From contig WELB01000046.1 of the NCBI GenBank assembly GCA_009602725.1, positions 144,744-159,098 of the forward strand: a DNA stretch of 14,355 nucleotides, read 5' to 3'. This document shows positions 1-9,444 of this stretch, piece by piece (position 1 is the first letter of the stretch; each line of letters opens with the position of its first letter). The position numbers and the translations under genes were made by a program. The notes beneath the pieces are model-generated. The model saw only the letters and a program-made list of their open reading frames with translations. It did not search any database and was not told the DNA's origin. Source of the stretch: Spirogloea muscicola (taxonomy: Eukaryota; Streptophyta; Zygnematophyceae; Spirogloeales; Spirogloeaceae).

Positions 1-163
1 CCCCCCAATAAAAAAGCTTCCCCTCGCTCACTCGCCGTCCCGCCCTCTTCCCTCTCTCCTCTCTTCTGGACGATTCGTTTGCTGTGCTCATTACTTCCAG
101 CAGACATAAGTGCGCTTCCAGTCCTGGGCTCGCCACTCAACAGCCATCTGCCTTGCTTTTGCA

Positions 164-410
164 GAAGAAGTGGCACTCCCAATGGGGGCAAGGGCTGCGA
201 AAAGCAGGAGCCAGTATCTTGTTTCTATGGGCTGGCTTTCCACAGCAAGAAGAAAGTGCTCGCCCATTGAGGATAGAAGAAACTGCCGTAATCTGGAAGG
301 GAAGAGCTGCATCTCCTCCACCTTTCCATCTGGGTCCCTTTGATCCTTTGTCCACTCTTTTCGGGCTGGCTCTTCACAGCCCTTGCCCCCTTTGGGAGTG
401 CCACTTCTTC
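164..410. repeat. Foldback: 41-bp inverted repeat with 165-nt spacer
   Basis: The arm at 164-204 is the reverse complement of 370-410 at 38 of 41 positions by eye. The arms contain the words GAAGAAGTGGCACTCCC and GGGAGTGCCACTTCTTC. If transcribed, the region could form a long stem with a 165-nt loop. It could be a degenerate miniature inverted-repeat element, or a hairpin RNA lying in the phosphatase leader. No target-site duplication is evident at the outer ends of the arms. Confidence 0.7.
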
Positions 411-430
411 TTTGGGAGTGCCACTTCTTC
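391..430 (+). repeat. Perfect tandem duplication of a 20-bp unit
   Basis: TTTGGGAGTGCCACTTCTTC occurs twice head to tail (391-410 and 411-430). The first copy is also the end of the right arm of the foldback, so the foldback arm was partly duplicated after it formed. A third, degenerate TTTGGGAG follows at 464-471, inside the small hairpin at 455-474. Confidence 0.9.
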
Positions 431-454
431 TTTTCCAAAGCTTCTGGGGAAGCG

Positions 455-474
455 GCTCTCCCCTTTGGGAGAGC
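455..474. other. Small perfect hairpin
   Basis: GCTCTCCC (455-462) pairs perfectly with GGGAGAGC (467-474) across a CTTT loop. It lies directly upstream of the pyrimidine-rich tract. It could be a structural element in the leader RNA, or simply chance in a low-complexity region. Confidence 0.5.
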
Positions 475-508
475 AGCTTTCTCTACTTTCTGGGGAGGCC
501 CTCATTCA

Positions 509-528
509 TCTCTCTCTCTCTCTCTCTC
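509..528 (+). repeat. (TC)10 microsatellite in a pyrimidine-rich leader
   Basis: A pure TC run sits in a roughly 90-nt C/T-rich block on the coding strand, about 235 nt before the phosphatase ATG. Plant core promoters often contain such TC or Y-patch elements, so it may mark the transcription start. The same arrangement, but much longer, occurs upstream of the beta-helix gene at the right end of the window. Confidence 0.8.
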
Positions 529-763
529 CCCCTCTCTCCCCCCATATCTCCCTCCCTCTCTCCCCCCGGCCCCTGGCTGCAGGACAAGGCAGGCAGGCCA
601 TACGCCGCATGGTGGGCCCCTTCCCACCACTTCGCCTCAGCCTCTCGTAGATCGCCTCCCCCCCCCTACCTTCTGATACATACTCGGCTTCCGACACGCA
701 CCCATCACTCGCCAGCTCTCCTTCCACAGCCGGCTCCCTCCGGCCCCCCCCGAGCCTGCAGCC

Positions 764-3700
764 ATGGCGCCCCTGGCGGCAGCCTTCGCCGTTGTCCTGG
801 CCCTGGCCGCCTGCGCCCAGGCCCAGGTACGACGCCCATCCCCACCCCGAATTTTGATTCCACAATTGCTTCTAGCTGCTTCAGCGGCCCGATTGTGCGC
901 GCCGTGCTGCTGCCTCGGCCTGCAATCCACCTCTCTCCGTGCGCCTTGCTGCCGCTTCTGCTGCCTGCTCCTTTGCCGCCGCTGCAGCGTGATCTCACGC
1001 TGCGCCCGCTCCTGCGCAGTACTATGCGCCGGGCCCCCCGGGCGTGACGCTCACGTCCAAGCCCAGCCCCACCCAGTTCCTCATCCAGCCGGCATTCATC
1101 CGCCCCTCCACCGGCGCCGACATCCCCGTCACCTACGGCATGCAGAACAAGACCTCCAACAGCCCCGAGCAGGTCGGTGTAGATCCCCATTCGGCGCTGG
1201 CCCTGGCAGCTGCCTGAGCCGTGCTCGGGCGCAAGAAGCTCGCCCTCCGGAGCACTGCCCAAAGCCCAGCATGTGGTGAAACGTCTCGCCAGCATCCAGA
1301 TCGCGCCCACTCGGAGTCTGACAGGTGTATGCCGGCAGGAGCCGCTGCTCACTGTCTGCTCGCTCCCGCATGGCGGTCCGCACGCAGGTTCTCGTCTCAG
1401 TGGCTGACCCCACCAGCCAGTACTATGTCATCCGCTGGATCCTGCCAGTCACCTGCACGTTGCCGGGCACGGTGTGGTACGACACGGTCTACCCGCCCGA
1501 CAAGGTCAAGTCGCCCAATGCCACGGTGAAGCCCCATTCGTACACCATCTACAAGGGCTACGAGGGCGAGTACACTTCGGGAGCCATCTACTTCGCCACC
1601 ATCGGCCCGTTGCCTTACAAGACCAAGTTCTACTACCGTATCAAAGGCCCCTACTCCGAGTCTCGCTACTTCAACTTCACCACCCAGCCCGGACCCGGCC
1701 AGCCTGTCAAGCTTGGCCTAATTGGTGAGGCCACTGTCTCGCACGCAGCTGCTCAGGCTTTTGACGACCCGCAAATCTGGTGCAGAGCGGCTGGAGTTGT
1801 CGTTCTCTTGCAGTTAGTCTGGCCATCAATGTTGACAGCTGGCATGCAAGGCAGGTTCTAAGATGTCACTTTGGTGAGGTCGTTTCCAGTATCAACAGGG
1901 CGCTTTGCGGTGAGCTTGAGTGCCTCAAGCTTGGATTCCATTGCATGTGTATGTAGCTGATGTGGGCCAGACCAGCAACTCGTCTTCCACCTACGACAAC
2001 ACCATCGCTGGAAGTCCCGACATTGTCCTATTCGCCGCTGATCTTTGCTACGCCGACAACTTCGGACCTCCTTGCGCCAAGTTCACTGGCGTCGATGTCC
2101 CCAGCGGCCCTAACAGGACTTGTGGCGAGGGTGGACTCCGTTGGGACTCGTGGGGGCGCCTGTCTGAGAAGCTCTTTGCGTTCACCGTGAGCACTGCAGC
2201 CCTCTTGCTACATCTTGGCTGGCAACTCGCTTTCAGCTTTGTGAGTCGTCTCTGGAGGAGTGTTTGGTACAAAACAGGGGGGATGATGGACAGGGGCATG
2301 CATGATTACAACTGCCAGGGTTAAGAAAGTGCAGTATCTGCTTGATGGCAGCCCACTTCCTTTGTGGCCGGTAACCACGAGCTGGAGACTGTTGCCGTGT
2401 GGAACGCAAGCGCCACCCCCTTCATTGCCTACACCAACCGCATTCCCGGCCATCTGACGACCCCTGTTGGGTATGTGTAAATTGATGCCTTTACTGTCTT
2501 CTTACGGCAGACAACCTCACTGTCCGCATGCTTGCCACAACAGAGCTTGTCGTGGAAACAGCATCCGCACTGAATTGTGAGGGTAGCTGCCACTGCACTG
2601 CCCCTAACCAGATTCCTAGTCCATGCAGTGCCACCACCCCCAAGGCTCCCTTCTTCTATTCCTTCAACACCGGCCTTGTTCACGTCATCGCCCTCTCCTC
2701 CTACGAGGCCTTCACCAAGTACACACAGCAGGTCAGCGTCGAGCAGTCACCATGTGCTTTGAGTGCAAATGCAGCTTCAAGCCACGCATGTGGTATCGAT
2801 AAGCAGACTGAGGAAGGTGTGAGGCAGCCAGGAGTCTTAATTAGTGGTTCCCTTTGGCCTCGCTGTGCAGTACAACTGGCTCCTGCTGGATCTTGCTGCG
2901 ATCAACCGTGCAGTCACCCCCTTCGTCGTGGTGTTCTTCCACAACCCCTGGTACAACACGGATGTGTCCCACTACCTCGAGGTAAGGCCACCACTAACTG
3001 AATCCTGTGCCAGAGCTGGTGTATGCTGGCACTGTGCCACATGCACGCAGGCCACAGCAGGTACCATAGGCCACCGTCTGTCATTCCACGACATCATTGC
3101 ACACTGATTTCCTATACCGAGGAAGCTTGGCATCAGCGTCGGATGTTGTGCTGCTGTGGTCGCAGGGTGAGAGCATGCGCCAGGACTATGAGACTTTCCT
3201 GTACAACGCCAAGGTGGACCTCGTCGTGGCCGGCCATGTGCACGCCTATGAGCGCAGCAAGCCCGTCTACCAGGTTGCTGTGAACCCCTGCGGCCCGGTT
3301 TACGTCACCGTGGGCGATGGCGGCAACGACGAGGGCGTCGCTGGCCCGTGAGCATCTGCACCTCCTGAGGCCCCATGATTGCGACTATCATGTCGCATCA
3401 TCAGTGCCTCCGTCCACCCAGGGCGTGTTAGTAGCTGGAAAAGGTTGGGTCAATGAGGACCAAGCACCTTCAGTGGAGAGGTTTAATCTACCTTGTCTAT
3501 TGGCAAGGTGTAAGCTGTCTTGCTGTTAGTGTTTACTTCCTGACCTGACTGTCACTGTACCAGCTTCTACAACGCTATGGACGGCAACCCTCCTGCGTAC
3601 ACTGAGACTCGTGATTACTACTTCGGCCATGCTGAACTTGACGTCAAGAACGCCACTTACGCAGAGTTCCGCTGGTAAGTCGTAGCTCCTTGGTCGACAC

Positions 3701-3865
3701 AGCTATCACAGTACTTGCAGGGTCATCGCTACCATGTCATGTCATGCTGATATATCTCAATTTGCACATTTCACGATTTTGTGGAGCAGGTTCCGTAACA
3801 ATGACGGAAGGGTGGTCGGAGATTTCTTCACCCTCACGCCCAAGTTCATGACCCCAGGTTGCTAA
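764..3865 (+). CDS. Secreted purple acid phosphatase (plant high-molecular-weight type), 10 exons, 494 aa
   Basis: This gene encodes a binuclear-metal phosphomonoesterase that releases phosphate from organic esters, probably at the cell surface or in a vacuole. Exons: 764-826, 1020-1172, 1388-1724, 1957-2186, 2352-2470, 2629-2731, 2871-2981, 3166-3347, 3564-3674 and 3790-3865; all introns are GT-AG (115-232 nt) and all phases agree. Residues 1-20 form a clear signal peptide (hydrophobic core, AQA-Q cleavage site). An N-terminal fibronectin-like domain (about 40-175) precedes the metallophosphatase domain (about 180-405) and the C-terminal family domain (about 410-485). All five motifs are present: ADVG (D186), ADLCY (D213, Y216), GNHE (N269), VFFH (H359) and GHVH (H396, H398). 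The start has strong context (GCCATGGCG). Oddities: Ala replaces Gly before both metal aspartates, and the pair equivalent to kidney-bean His295-His296 (recalled) reads Ser368-His369. Metal type and substrate cannot be read from the sequence. Confidence 0.95.
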
Positions 3866-6415
3866 ATTTTAGGAACAGTTACCAGCTCGCTCAAGATCCG
3901 ACTGTAGAGAGCCCATTTATGTACAAGTGGGCCCCAAATCGGTGAGCAGACTAATGAGTATGCAATAATGACCTAGCAGCGGGTTCAGCCAATTTTGAGC
4001 TTGAAGCAGACAGTTGACATCACCATTGCTACTACTACTTTCTGTGGTGATGGCATTGTGGATGTCATGCGCATTCTTTCACCTATGCTCCATGACATTC
4101 TATCGTGGATCTATTGTTGATTGTCACAATAGAAAGAAAGAACTAGGAACCTTGCTACATTTTTCTAGTGGTATTTGCAAACTTAGTATAAAAGATATGA
4201 ACATTGCTTGGCAATGTGGAGGAATCTGACAATTTGAGGACAGTTGAAGGGCGGGAACAGAATGGGGTGAAATACAATAGAGCACATTTCTGCCCATGTG
4301 ACTCGTAATATTGGAGAATGGAGCAGATGCAATTCCGCAATTGCGACCCGCTTTGAATAATCTGATTAGAATTGTCAGCACTGTCTAAACATTTGTCTCC
4401 TCTATTTGCAACTTTGTGATGACACAATAGTGAAATTCGCAGAATCTGATAAGTCGCCAATAGGACCATTTCACAACACGGGAATGCTTGGTGATGCATA
4501 CAGCTCTACTAAAGGACGTAGATTGTACACTGACTGAAGAGTTGACCACGTGTAAGGTACCTTGGCAATCCTTTTGGAAATCATCCTCCACACAAGAAGA
4601 CTATTCTAAAAGTATGTAGTGCTCCTTCTGCGACCAGTCTACAACATGGCCATTGTGCCGTTTGCAGTACACATACTCATTTGTGCCAATGTATTGACTC
4701 ACGCACACATGGCTAAGGATGAGTACGCATGCATACTGGCAAGTCTCTGAGATTCAACTTCGAATTTCTCCGCCCATGAGATGTGATAGAGTGATGGTTC
4801 ACAGAGGTGTGCACATGCCCGGGACATCCTCTGAGGTGCATGATGCTGCTTGACTGGGAAATGTCAGCCACCTAAAACTAATTGTCCCATGGCGTTCGTC
4901 TCAAGAATTGTGGCAATCCCAGCCGACCTTGACTTAGTCCCAACGTCTGGCCATACAAGCATAAAGGCCGTGAGATAAGTGTGCGCATGCATTGATCTGG
5001 CCAGGAGTAGCTCCATCGTGCCTTCAATTACCCTTAGAGAGAAGTGCAATTACGTGAGGGCCTGTTTGAGATACATCGTTAACGCGGGACACTTGCGACC
5101 TTGTTGACATGCACATCCTTGCTCGCCCATGTTTCGTGATCGAGACCTGTTTGCCAACCATTTGTACCTTCTGACTTCAAGGCAACGCTGCATCGCGATG
5201 CAACACTAGGCTTCTCCGCTACCTCTGCGCCCTTGGATTGCCTGAGCCCTCTTAAGCCCTGAGCCCATGCCAGGATTGTGGCCAACGGAAGATATCCCAT
5301 CTGTTACCACTGGGAGCCTTATCCTACTTCAGGACTTGCTCGCTCACCTTGGAAGTCCGTTGAGAATCTATCTAAGTATCTGCGCTCCTGCCTATCATTC
5401 ACAATGTGGCTCAAATGACCATCATCATGGACAGATGACCAATGGAGTATTAAGTCACTTCTATATGACAGCAGATCCAGCCACATTCCCAGCATGAACA
5501 CTGGAGTGCCATGTTGAGCTTAGTATTCCCACAAAATGCTATCTGCAAGAACATAAACAGCCACTGGCTGTTGTGTATATCACCAAGTTCAAAAGCTCTC
5601 AATGTGACAGGAGGCACAACCCAAGAATTCATGTTACTTGGCAAGCAGAACGGGGTAGCTTGGGAGAGACAATGTTGGGAAGCTATTGGAGCGGCCCACA
5701 GAGTCTTCCACTTATTCAACTGTAGTGGCCTGCCGGCAGCAGGTGGCAAGTCCCAAAGGCCCATTTGGGCATACTGCAACTGCTGGCAGCTGAGACATTG
5801 GTTGCCAAACGATGGTGCCTAATACGGTCTTGTGACATCCTATCATGGCTAACAAGCCCAGGCCCTTGAATGTCTGAGTCCAAGGAAGGAGCAGAATCTG
5901 ACAGACAGCCGAAATATGGCTCTCTGCTCTATACGATGCACAACCCAGTCAAGAAGCTTCACACGCAAGGGCCATCCAGGTGGAAGCACCCAGTAACTGC
6001 GCTTCATCCCAGCAAGGCCAGCTCGAATGCCTTGTCGACCAGGCGCCGTTTCACAAATAGTGGTAACCTTCCATAAAGTAAGATCATGCATGATCCTGAA
6101 GTCAAAGAAGATAACGAGCATGTTAAATAGTATGCCTCATGTATGTGCTGCAGCAATGGCTCAGATGCCTTCGTATGAGGAGGGGCCTTTCTGAGTGTAT
6201 TCACCAATAGAGGCCAGTCTTGCAATGTGATGCATGTAACCATTGTAGATCCGCGCAAGACAATCTATGAAGTCATGTGCAGTACGAGGGACTCCTGACT
6301 TACAATCAAAGAAGAAGCAATCTTCTGCTTTGATATAACGGGTCTCCAATCCTTGACACGCAGATCATGTCCATGACCACCAGGCGATTGCTTGGGACGA
6401 CTTGGGTGCCTTGCA
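3866..6415. other. Convergent intergenic spacer, no supported gene
   Basis: This 2.5-kb stretch lies between the stop codons of the phosphatase (plus strand) and the PhyH gene (minus strand), so it must contain both 3' UTRs. About 3990-4620 is visibly A/T rich. I find no ORF longer than about 110 codons, no recognisable domain, no tRNA cloverleaf and no clear repeat. No canonical AATAAA polyadenylation signal stands out near either stop codon. The only weak hint is a minus-strand patch at about 6120-6350 that faintly resembles a decayed reverse transcriptase (see findings). Confidence 0.6.
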
Positions 6416-9215
6416 TCATCTGTGTTTGCTATACACGACCGGAAGGAGATGGTGTGAAGCTATCTGGCCCTCACGTAAGTCCTTCCTCCACTGGCGATAA
6501 CTTTCCGAGTCTTCCCCATGCAGATCCCTCCTGTTATGACCAGTATAGGTACGACCATGAGCATGCCACTTGCCAAGCTTTGTCTAATACGTACTCAGAT
6601 TTCTCAGGCTGTCTCTGTGTACACAACACACATTGCTCGTAGATGACAGATGGGCGCACCTGCAGTTCTTTGTGGACAACACTTTGGCTCCATCTGCAAA
6701 GTAGGACACTGTGAAGGCATGGCGCGCCAAAGAGCCTGGTGGTTGCACTGGAGCCCAATGTAGAGTCCATCCATGGTGGAATGTGCTGCAAGCTGAAAGA
6801 AAAGATTAGTTGCATTGAACATTCATTTTTCAAGGTCTTCCAGGAACACTATGATGCCACTCAAGCTGCATGGACCCTTTATTACAATTGCTTCTGTTGA
6901 CACCCGTGCAAGCTCAGAAGCCAGCCAGAGATACTTGTACATACGCGTCGCCAAGCTTGAGCCTGGAGTACGTCTCAAGAGGATAGCCTCTGCTCTGCAG
7001 GTCCATCATGCCCTCATTGTTCTTCCAGTAGGGGAGCGCAAAGTCCCTGTGAGAACCTGGGTGGAGGGAGCACACAATTAGTCGTCCTAACTGCAACGAA
7101 GATAATAAGACCAACAAGACTTGCATTGGAAACGCCAGTACGAAACCCCACTTGCATCAACAGGTGGCACAACTTAGCTTGTTTGTAATTAATGGAGGCA
7201 GAGCTATGAGCCAAAGCCCGTCGCTCAGAACCTTCCTGTCCTTTCTTGAGAACACCAGGTTCACAATACAATGCGCTTATTGTTCCAGGCGTAGCGATTC
7301 GGCTTTGGCCTCAGGAAAGGTTTTGCATACACACTTTGCAGTCATGTGCTTGCACCTGTGGCGAAGAGGAGAGAGGAGTCTTGAGCCGTGAGGTCCCTAA
7401 GGGGCAACCAGACGGTGAGGAAGCTGCTTGTGTCCAGGGGCACCATATTGAGGTCCGAGTGCCAGTTGGTGGCGCCAAAGCCAGGCTGCTTCAGAAAGAG
7501 GCAGTCCTGGTACAGCTTCACCTGCACGACATGCAGCCACAGGAGCGTCTCAGAGGATAGACTTGCACTTTGAGTACATAGGTGCTGGTCTAGGAGTGAA
7601 CGTAGTGAGCTTTGGGATTGCAGCGAGGTATTTGCGAACACATCACTGCTACTAATGCTGAGCACGACAACTGATCCCTGAGGTTTGAGACCCATGTTGT
7701 GATTCTCAACCACAAACATTCCTCATCCTAAATCCTGGTTGCCTCATCTAAAACCCCTAACCCTAATCCGCAAATCCTAACCCTTAAAGCCAACTGCGTG
7801 ATGAGGCATGGGATCAAGGAGCGCACCGGTGGCCCACATGAGCAACTGCTCCTAGGACCAACAGTTGTGCCTCAAAAAGTTGGAAATAACATTGCGTAGC
7901 TATTTATCTGTCTATGGGTGTTGTCTGCACAGAACGAGGACACCATCGCTTCCTGATGTGGGCAGTCAACACTCACCTTGTTGACACCAAGCAGAGCAGC
8001 GGCCGCACCAGCGAGGCGCTGGGACGTCGCTAGCCGGTGCGCAGTGGGGCACGTCCGGTGCAGGTTGAAGATTTGCAGGAATCCCACCTTGTCAACTGCC
8101 TGCGAGGGCTCAAGAAACACCAGTCACAAGAGCCATCACTTGAAGCATCAAAGTGAAAAATGCCATCTCTGCGTTCCGTAAAACCAAGGAGATTAAGAAG
8201 TCCTACAGTCAAACAATGGAGCTTCTGATTCAGCTTGAAAACCAAGTACAACCATCTGCTCCGTGATGCGAAGGCAAGTGAAGCTCAACAAGAACAGGCT
8301 TGCAAGGAGCTCGGCTGTTCTGACTGCCCACAAATATAAACCCGTTCAAGCGGCAGGCACGACTCAGGCTTGGTGCAAAGAGCGCAGACAACACAGGAAT
8401 TCTCCTGCTTCTCTCTACCTTCCTCTGGAGGAGCTTCTCTGCTGCTCTGACGTCGTTCACCGACAAAGGGTCTGCCCCCGGGCAGAGGACCTCCACCCGG
8501 TGCCTGCTCGGCACGCCAAGCATCCACTGTCAGCACATTAAGGGACGAGCCACAGGCTAGGAATGCATGAGACAGGTCAATGCAGTGGTTTGAGTGATTA
8601 GAAGCTTCTCTCCACGCAGAACTTTGGGGCTGGAGTACCTCAGTAAGGAGTTCGTAATCCCACATTGGCAACGGAGGCAGCCCACCTGAGAGCCTGGAGC
8701 ATGCTGCGGTCGGCTGCGGCCAGGAGGTCCGGCGCGGCCATGGCCGCCTCGCTAGGGGACAGCAGGCCCCGCACGCAGATGTGGCCCTTGCGCTCGAACT
8801 CCAGCTGCTGCGCCAGCGGCACCAGGCGCTGGTCCTCCAGCAGGCCTACTTGTCGCTGCGACTTGGGTTTCGGCACATGGGTTTGCCTTCTCGAGCCCGT
8901 CTGGACCTTGCCCACTGCTTCTCGGGCTGGCCTTGCGCAGCCATCGCCATGTTCTGAAGGCCTTCCGCTCGTCTCGTCTTCCTGGCCAGCGCCGCATGGC
9001 CTCCACTTGGGCGGCCTCCTGCTGCGGCCCTTCTCAGCCGGCGCCGCCCCAGCGCACTGCAAACGGCAGCAGCCCGGCAGCCGCAGAGGCTGGCCGCCAT
9101 TGCTGACCTTGACGGCAGCACAACGAGCTGCCGCCGCAGCCTCGGGCAAGGCGCAGAGCGCAGAGCTGCTGGCCCCAGATGCGGAAGGCCGCAGCTGCAG
9201 CATGGCGTGCACCAT
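6416..9215 (-). CDS. PhyH-family Fe(II)/2-oxoglutarate dioxygenase with long N-terminal extension, 7 exons, 418 aa
   Basis: This is a phytanoyl-CoA-dioxygenase-like hydroxylase: the family uses Fe(II), O2 and 2-oxoglutarate to hydroxylate small molecules, and the substrate here is unknown. Exons (minus): 9215-8686, 8503-8419, 8099-7977, 7521-7356, 7056-6945, 6785-6660 and 6530-6416; introns are GT-AG (129-455 nt) and all phases agree. The domain starts near residue 136 (FERKGHICVRGLLSP). It continues through VGFLQIFNLHR, the iron motif NWHSD (H267, D269), SHRDFALPYW (303-312) and FHHGWTLH (341-348). H348 is probably the distal iron ligand and R360 the 2-oxoglutarate contact, by family analogy. 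The C-terminus ends in LLPVVYSKHR. The Ala/Arg/Ser-rich first 50 residues suggest a plastid or mitochondrial transit peptide. Residues 55-130 are low complexity and charged, and could hide a missed intron. ATG 9215 is the first in frame after a stop. The start region is duplicated upstream at 9417-9608. Confidence 0.88.
7748..7788 (+). repeat. Degenerate telomere-type repeat inside a PhyH intron
   Basis: The third intron of the PhyH gene contains CTAAAACCCCTAACCCTAA followed after a few bases by AATCCTAACCCTTAAA. These are imperfect units of the plant and algal CCCTAAA/CCCTAA telomere repeat. This could be a short interstitial telomere insertion from break repair, or a cluster of plant telo-box motifs (AACCCTAA). 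The array is too short and diverged to be a real telomere. Confidence 0.6.
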
Positions 9216-9259
9216 GCTGCGCTGCTCCAGTGAAGCAGTCCCAAGGGTTCAAGTGAGGG
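9198..9259 (-). repeat. Copy A of a direct duplication covering the PhyH start codon
   Basis: This segment spans the PhyH start (ATG at 9215-9213) and about 45 nt upstream of it. It is repeated with few changes at 9417-9452 plus 9580-9608. Shared words are CATGGCGTGCACCATGC and GTGAAGCAGTCCC, and AGGGTTCAAGT. Copy A is uninterrupted and reads CTCCAGTG where the second copy has CTCACGTG. Copy A is taken as the functional one because the long PhyH frame continues from it. Confidence 0.85.
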
Positions 9260-9350
9260 AAAGAAATCTAGGGTTCACGTCAGAATTTGGGGGTTTTGGT
9301 TTAGGAGATAGGGTAAGTGGCATTGGTTCAAGGGAATGGAGTGTGTATTT

Positions 9351-9390
9351 ATCTTGTTATCTTGTTATCTTGTTATCTTGTTATCTTGTT
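9351..9390 (+). repeat. (ATCTTGTT)5 microsatellite
   Basis: Five perfect head-to-tail copies of the 8-bp unit ATCTTGTT lie between the two copies of the PhyH 5' duplication. The perfect identity suggests recent expansion and a locus that may vary in length between strains. On the PhyH strand the unit reads AACAAGAT, and the array is 136 nt upstream of the start codon. Confidence 0.95.
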
Positions 9391-9398
9391 AAGTGACT

Positions 9399-9434
9399 TC
9401 AGGAAGCAAGGCACTCCAGCATGGCGTGCACCAT
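9399..9434 (-). promoter_or_regulatory. Candidate upstream ORF (11 codons) created by duplication of the PhyH start region
   Basis: In copy B of the duplication the start codon is preserved and encodes MVHAMLECLAS before a TGA stop. The PhyH protein itself begins with MVHAML, so the first six residues are shared. The uORF starts 219 nt upstream of the PhyH ATG. If the PhyH transcript begins upstream of 9434, ribosomes would meet this decoy first, which could lower translation. The transcription start is unknown, so a regulatory role is conjecture; the ORF itself is read directly. Confidence 0.4.
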
Positions 9435-9444
9435 GCTTGCGCTG

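Larger units (their letters stand above)
1..763 (+). promoter_or_regulatory. Upstream region and probable 5' UTR of the purple acid phosphatase gene
   Basis: This stretch before the phosphatase start codon shows no gene I can support. Its open frames overlap on both strands, are low in complexity and resemble nothing I know. It holds a 41-bp foldback (164-204 against 370-410), a tandem 20-bp repeat (391-430), a short perfect hairpin (455-474) and a long pyrimidine-rich stretch (about 485-570 and 700-760) with a pure TC run at 509-528. Pyrimidine-rich leaders and TC elements are common near plant transcription starts, so transcription may begin in or near this zone; that is inference. I found no convincing TATA box and no phosphate-starvation P1BS motif (GNATATNC). 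Confidence 0.5.

Noticed and set aside
84-1047. Several overlapping open frames of 60-235 codons on both strands before and over the first phosphatase exons
   Set aside because: They are low in complexity (Pro/Ser/Leu-rich from pyrimidine tracts), overlap each other on both strands, show no domain, and the longest run into phosphatase exon and intron sequence in the wrong frame.
705-1352. A 215-codon minus-strand frame opposite phosphatase exons 1-2
   Set aside because: It is antisense to well-supported coding exons with GC-rich third positions, which commonly produces long shadow frames. Its translation has no recognisable features.
4546-4553. A CACGTG motif at about 4547 in the convergent spacer
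   Set aside because: A single hexamer is expected by chance at this frequency, and it lies downstream of both neighbouring genes rather than in a promoter.
4014-5822. Small open frames in the convergent spacer (for example 4014-4229, 5450-5779 and 5511-5822)
   Set aside because: They overlap on opposite strands, have no recognisable motif or codon bias like the real exons, and are no longer than expected by chance for this base composition.
8846-9244. Alternative PhyH start at 9244 in another frame (MGLLHW...)
   Set aside because: That frame ends without reaching the recognisable dioxygenase domain, so it would need an unsupported intron. The frame from 9215 runs straight into the domain and splices in phase.
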